In this document: positions 62,462-64,000 of the stretch, piece after piece | Layout of the letters: each line of letters opens with the position of its first letter | Position numbering within the stretch: the first letter of the stretch is position 1 | NCBI GenBank assembly: GCA_964635055.1 | Contig: CAZWMT010000020.1 | Span: 1-64,000, forward strand | Direction of reading: 5' to 3' | From: JAEUJM01 sp964635055 | GTDB lineage: Bacteria > Actinomycetota > Acidimicrobiia > Acidimicrobiales > DATDAH01 | Length of the DNA: 64,000 nt | Translations under genes and position numbers: made by a program | Notes under the pieces: generated by a model | What the model was told of the DNA's origin: nothing | Seen by the model: the letters and a program-made list of their open reading frames with translations, nothing else | The model's database searches: none

Positions 62462-62467
62462 AATGTA
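62462..62467 (-). promoter_or_regulatory. Leaderless -10 element for alaS
   Basis: TACATT on the minus strand followed by six bases and the GTG of alaS. It lies within the 25-nt gap after the upstream small membrane protein gene. Confidence 0.45.
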
Positions 62468-62480
62468 GGGGGTGCGCTGG

Positions 62481-62768
62481 TCAGTTCGGAGACGACTTGA
62501 CGGCCAGGGCCGGGCGCTCCGTGGTCGCGGCGCGGCCGCGCTCGAACTCGGTGCGAAGCTCGGCCTCGCGCTCGCGCATGGCCAATCGCCCTTCGAACAC
62601 GGCGTCGTGCAGGTCGTCCCACCGGTCCCGCAGGCGCGCGCCCACCGCGCCGGCCACCTGCACCGGTGCCAGCTGCCGGGCTTTCGACCGGGCCACGGTC
62701 AGCCCCCACAGGGTGGTGGCGCTGCCCACGACCGCGCCCATCACGAACCAGGTCAGCCGCTTGATCAC
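62481..62768 (-). CDS. Small membrane protein, function unknown
   Basis: A 95-residue protein with one N-terminal hydrophobic helix (LTWFVMGAVVGSATTLWGLTV) followed by a basic, then acidic and basic, helical cytoplasmic part (DRWDDLHDAVFEGRLAMREREAELR). GAGGAG precedes the GTG at 62768. It sits 8 nt after the next gene and before alaS, as in other actinobacteria where small membrane proteins lie between rarA and alaS. No function can be assigned. Confidence 0.75.
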   Translation of the reverse strand: MIKRLTWFVMGAVVGSATTLWGLTVARSKARQLAPVQVAGAVGARLRDRWDDLHDAVFEGRLAMREREAELRTEFERGRAATTERPALAVKSSPN

Positions 62769-62776
62769 ACCGCTCC

Positions 62777-63133
62777 TCAGCTCGTTCGACGCAGCCGCTG
62801 GGCGGCGCGGTTGGTGCCGGCGGCGATGGCCAAGGCCTTGATCACCGGCGTGGACAGGGCATCGGTGGTCAGGCGGGCCCGCGCCTCGGCGGCCGCGGTG
62901 ATGCGCTCGGCCGCGTCGAGCAGCCCGTCGGTGCGGTCCATCTCGGACTCGGCGTGGCCGACCGCGTGCTGCAGGGCGTCGACCGTTGCCGCGGTCTCCG
63001 ACCGGAGGTGCTCGACCTCGGCGTTCAACGCCCGCACCGCCCGGGCCAGCCACGCGACGACGGCCACCAGCAGGCACAACGCGATCGTGCTGGCCACCGC
63101 CACGACCAGCGCGGTGATCTCGACGGCGCTCAC
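62777..63133 (-). CDS. DUF948-like membrane protein
   Basis: A 118-residue protein with an N-terminal membrane helix (ITALVVAVASTIALCLLVAVVAWLARAV) and a long amphipathic, probably coiled-coil helix (LNAEVEHLRSETAATVDALQ...). The layout matches DUF948-type proteins found beside alaS in gram-positive bacteria. GTG start overlaps the rarA stop (GTGA). Function unknown. Confidence 0.75.
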   Translation of the reverse strand: MSAVEITALVVAVASTIALCLLVAVVAWLARAVRALNAEVEHLRSETAATVDALQHAVGHAESEMDRTDGLLDAAERITAAAEARARLTTDALSTPVIKALAIAAGTNRAAQRLRRTS

Positions 63134-64000
63134 GTGTCGCGGTCCCGTCCGCGCATGCGCTCCGCGATCTCCTCCTCCGCACCGTGCGGTGTCGGCTCGT
63201 AGTAGACCCTGCCCGCCAGGTGCTCGGGCCGGTAGTCCTGCGGCACCCAGCCTCGCGGGTCGTCATGAGGATACCGGTAGCCCGCGCCGTGGCCGAGACG
63301 GGCGGCCCCCTGGTAGTGGCTGTCGCGCAGGTGGGCCGGCACCTCGCCCCGGGGCTGGTCGCGCACATCGGCCTCGGCCCGGCCGAGGGCCACCATCACG
63401 CCGTTCGACTTGGGCGCCGTGGCCAGGTAGATGGTGGCCTGGGCCAGGTTCAGCTTGGCCTCGGGCAGCCCCACGAACTCGAGGGCACGCGCCGCCGCGT
63501 CCGCTACCACCAGGGCGTGGGGGTCGGCCATGCCCACGTCCTCGGACGCCAGGATGACGAGGCGGCGGGCGATGAACCGGGCGTCCTCCCCGGATGCGAA
63601 CATGAGGGCCAGCCAGTAGAGGGCGGCGTCCGGGTCCGAGCCGCGGATGCTCTTGATGAGCGCGCTCACGACGTCGTAGTGGTCGTCGCGCCCGTAGCGG
63701 TGTGCCTTGGTGTCGAGCGCGGCCTCGGCGTGGGTCACCGTCACGTGCGGTGGGCCCGCCGCATCACTGGCTGCATCCCCGGCTGCATCGACCGCCAGCG
63801 CGACCGCCACCTCGAGCGCGGTGAGCGCGTGGCGACCGTCGCCCGCCGAGCGCAGGATGAGCAGGTCGAGGGCGCCGTCGTCGGCGGTGGCGCCCTCGGC
63901 CTCGAGCCCCCGCTTCAGCAGGACCCGCAACGAGGCGTCGTCGAGCGGCTCGAGCCGGAACAGCGTGGACCGCGACAGCAGCGGCGGGTTGACCTCGAAG
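63130..64000 (-). CDS. rarA: RarA/MgsA-type replication-associated ATPase, 3' part (5' end outside window)
   Basis: C-terminal ~290 residues of a clamp-loader-like AAA+ ATPase acting at stalled forks. At the right edge FEVNPPLLSRSTLFRLEPL belongs to the end of the ATPase core (sensor 1/arginine region); then come the lid, KAHRYGRDDHYDVVSALIKSIRGSDPDAALYWLALM and ARRLVILASEDVGMADPHAL, all typical of RarA tetramer domains, and a C-terminal GAGYRYPHDDPRGWVPQDYRPEHL. The Walker motifs lie beyond 64000. The gene is open through the window edge. Confidence 0.95.
   Translation of the reverse strand, partial: FEVNPPLLSRSTLFRLEPLDDASLRVLLKRGLEAEGATADDGALDLLILRSAGDGRHALTALEVAVALAVDAAGDAASDAAGPPHVTVTHAEAALDTKAHRYGRDDHYDVVSALIKSIRGSDPDAALYWLALMFASGEDARFIARRLVILASEDVGMADPHALVVADAAARALEFVGLPEAKLNLAQATIYLATAPKSNGVMVALGRAEADVRDQPRGEVPAHLRDSHYQGAARLGHGAGYRYPHDDPRGWVPQDYRPEHLAGRVYYEPTPHGAEEEIAERMRGRDRDT

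Overview
This 64 kb window is dense, GC-rich core chromosome of an actinobacterium, most likely class Acidimicrobiia. That class call is an inference from the 5' third of a 16S rRNA gene at the left edge, the gene order and the codon use; a 16S comparison would settle it. Almost every gene is on the minus strand. Gene order follows the conserved actinobacterial backbone also known from mycobacteria: infC-rpmI-rplT-trmH-pheS-pheT-argCJBDFR-argG-argH-mpg-tyrS, and alaS-ruvX-mltG-aroE-pilD-aroC-aroK-aroB-aroQ-pepP-efp-nusB-pyrR-pyrB-pyrC-carA-carB-pyrD-pyrF-mihF-gmk-rpoZ-coaBC-metK-priA-rsmD-def-fmt-rib.

Layout from left to right. 1-784: start of the rRNA operon (minus), with a good promoter overlapping the tyrS stop codon. 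784-7675: tyrS, three unrecognised proteins (one secreted, one membrane-anchored), an F420-type luciferase-like oxidoreductase, a DUF2071 protein, an alkyladenine glycosylase and an acetyltransferase. 7682-16297: arginine biosynthesis with its ArgR regulator. 16465-23367: pheST, a membrane di-iron hydroxylase, an rRNA/tRNA methylase and the IF3-L35-L20 operon. 23696-25481: small uncharacterised genes and a cold-shock domain protein. 25492-29148: riboflavin operon under an FMN riboswitch. 29214-37568: moaB-like, fmt, def, rsmD, priA, metK, coaBC, rpoZ, gmk, mihF. 37609-46622: pyrimidine operon with a PyrR attenuator. 46653-52801: an unusual nusB-acetyltransferase fusion, efp, pepP and the shikimate genes. 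53021-64000: acyl-CoA dehydrogenase, prepilin peptidase, a DUF4388 repeat protein, aroE, mltG, ruvX, alaS, two small membrane proteins and the 3' part of rarA.

The genes form tightly packed operons. ATGA, GTGA or TGATG start/stop overlaps are the rule, and several apparent gaps are short open frames joined to both neighbours by the same overlaps. Many genes without an operon partner upstream have a TAnnnT -10 element 6-8 nt before the start codon and no Shine-Dalgarno sequence, which points to leaderless transcripts.

I found no CRISPR array, prophage, insertion sequence, tRNA gene or defence system. The observations of most interest are small-scale: the NusB-GNAT fusion; an RsmD whose catalytic D/N-P-P-Y motif reads GPPQ; an infC with no ordinary start codon, behind a terminator-containing leader; a palindromic operator on the riboflavin promoter in addition to the riboswitch; a PyrR RNA attenuator; and a palindromic repeat found inside two operon spacers in the same reading frame.
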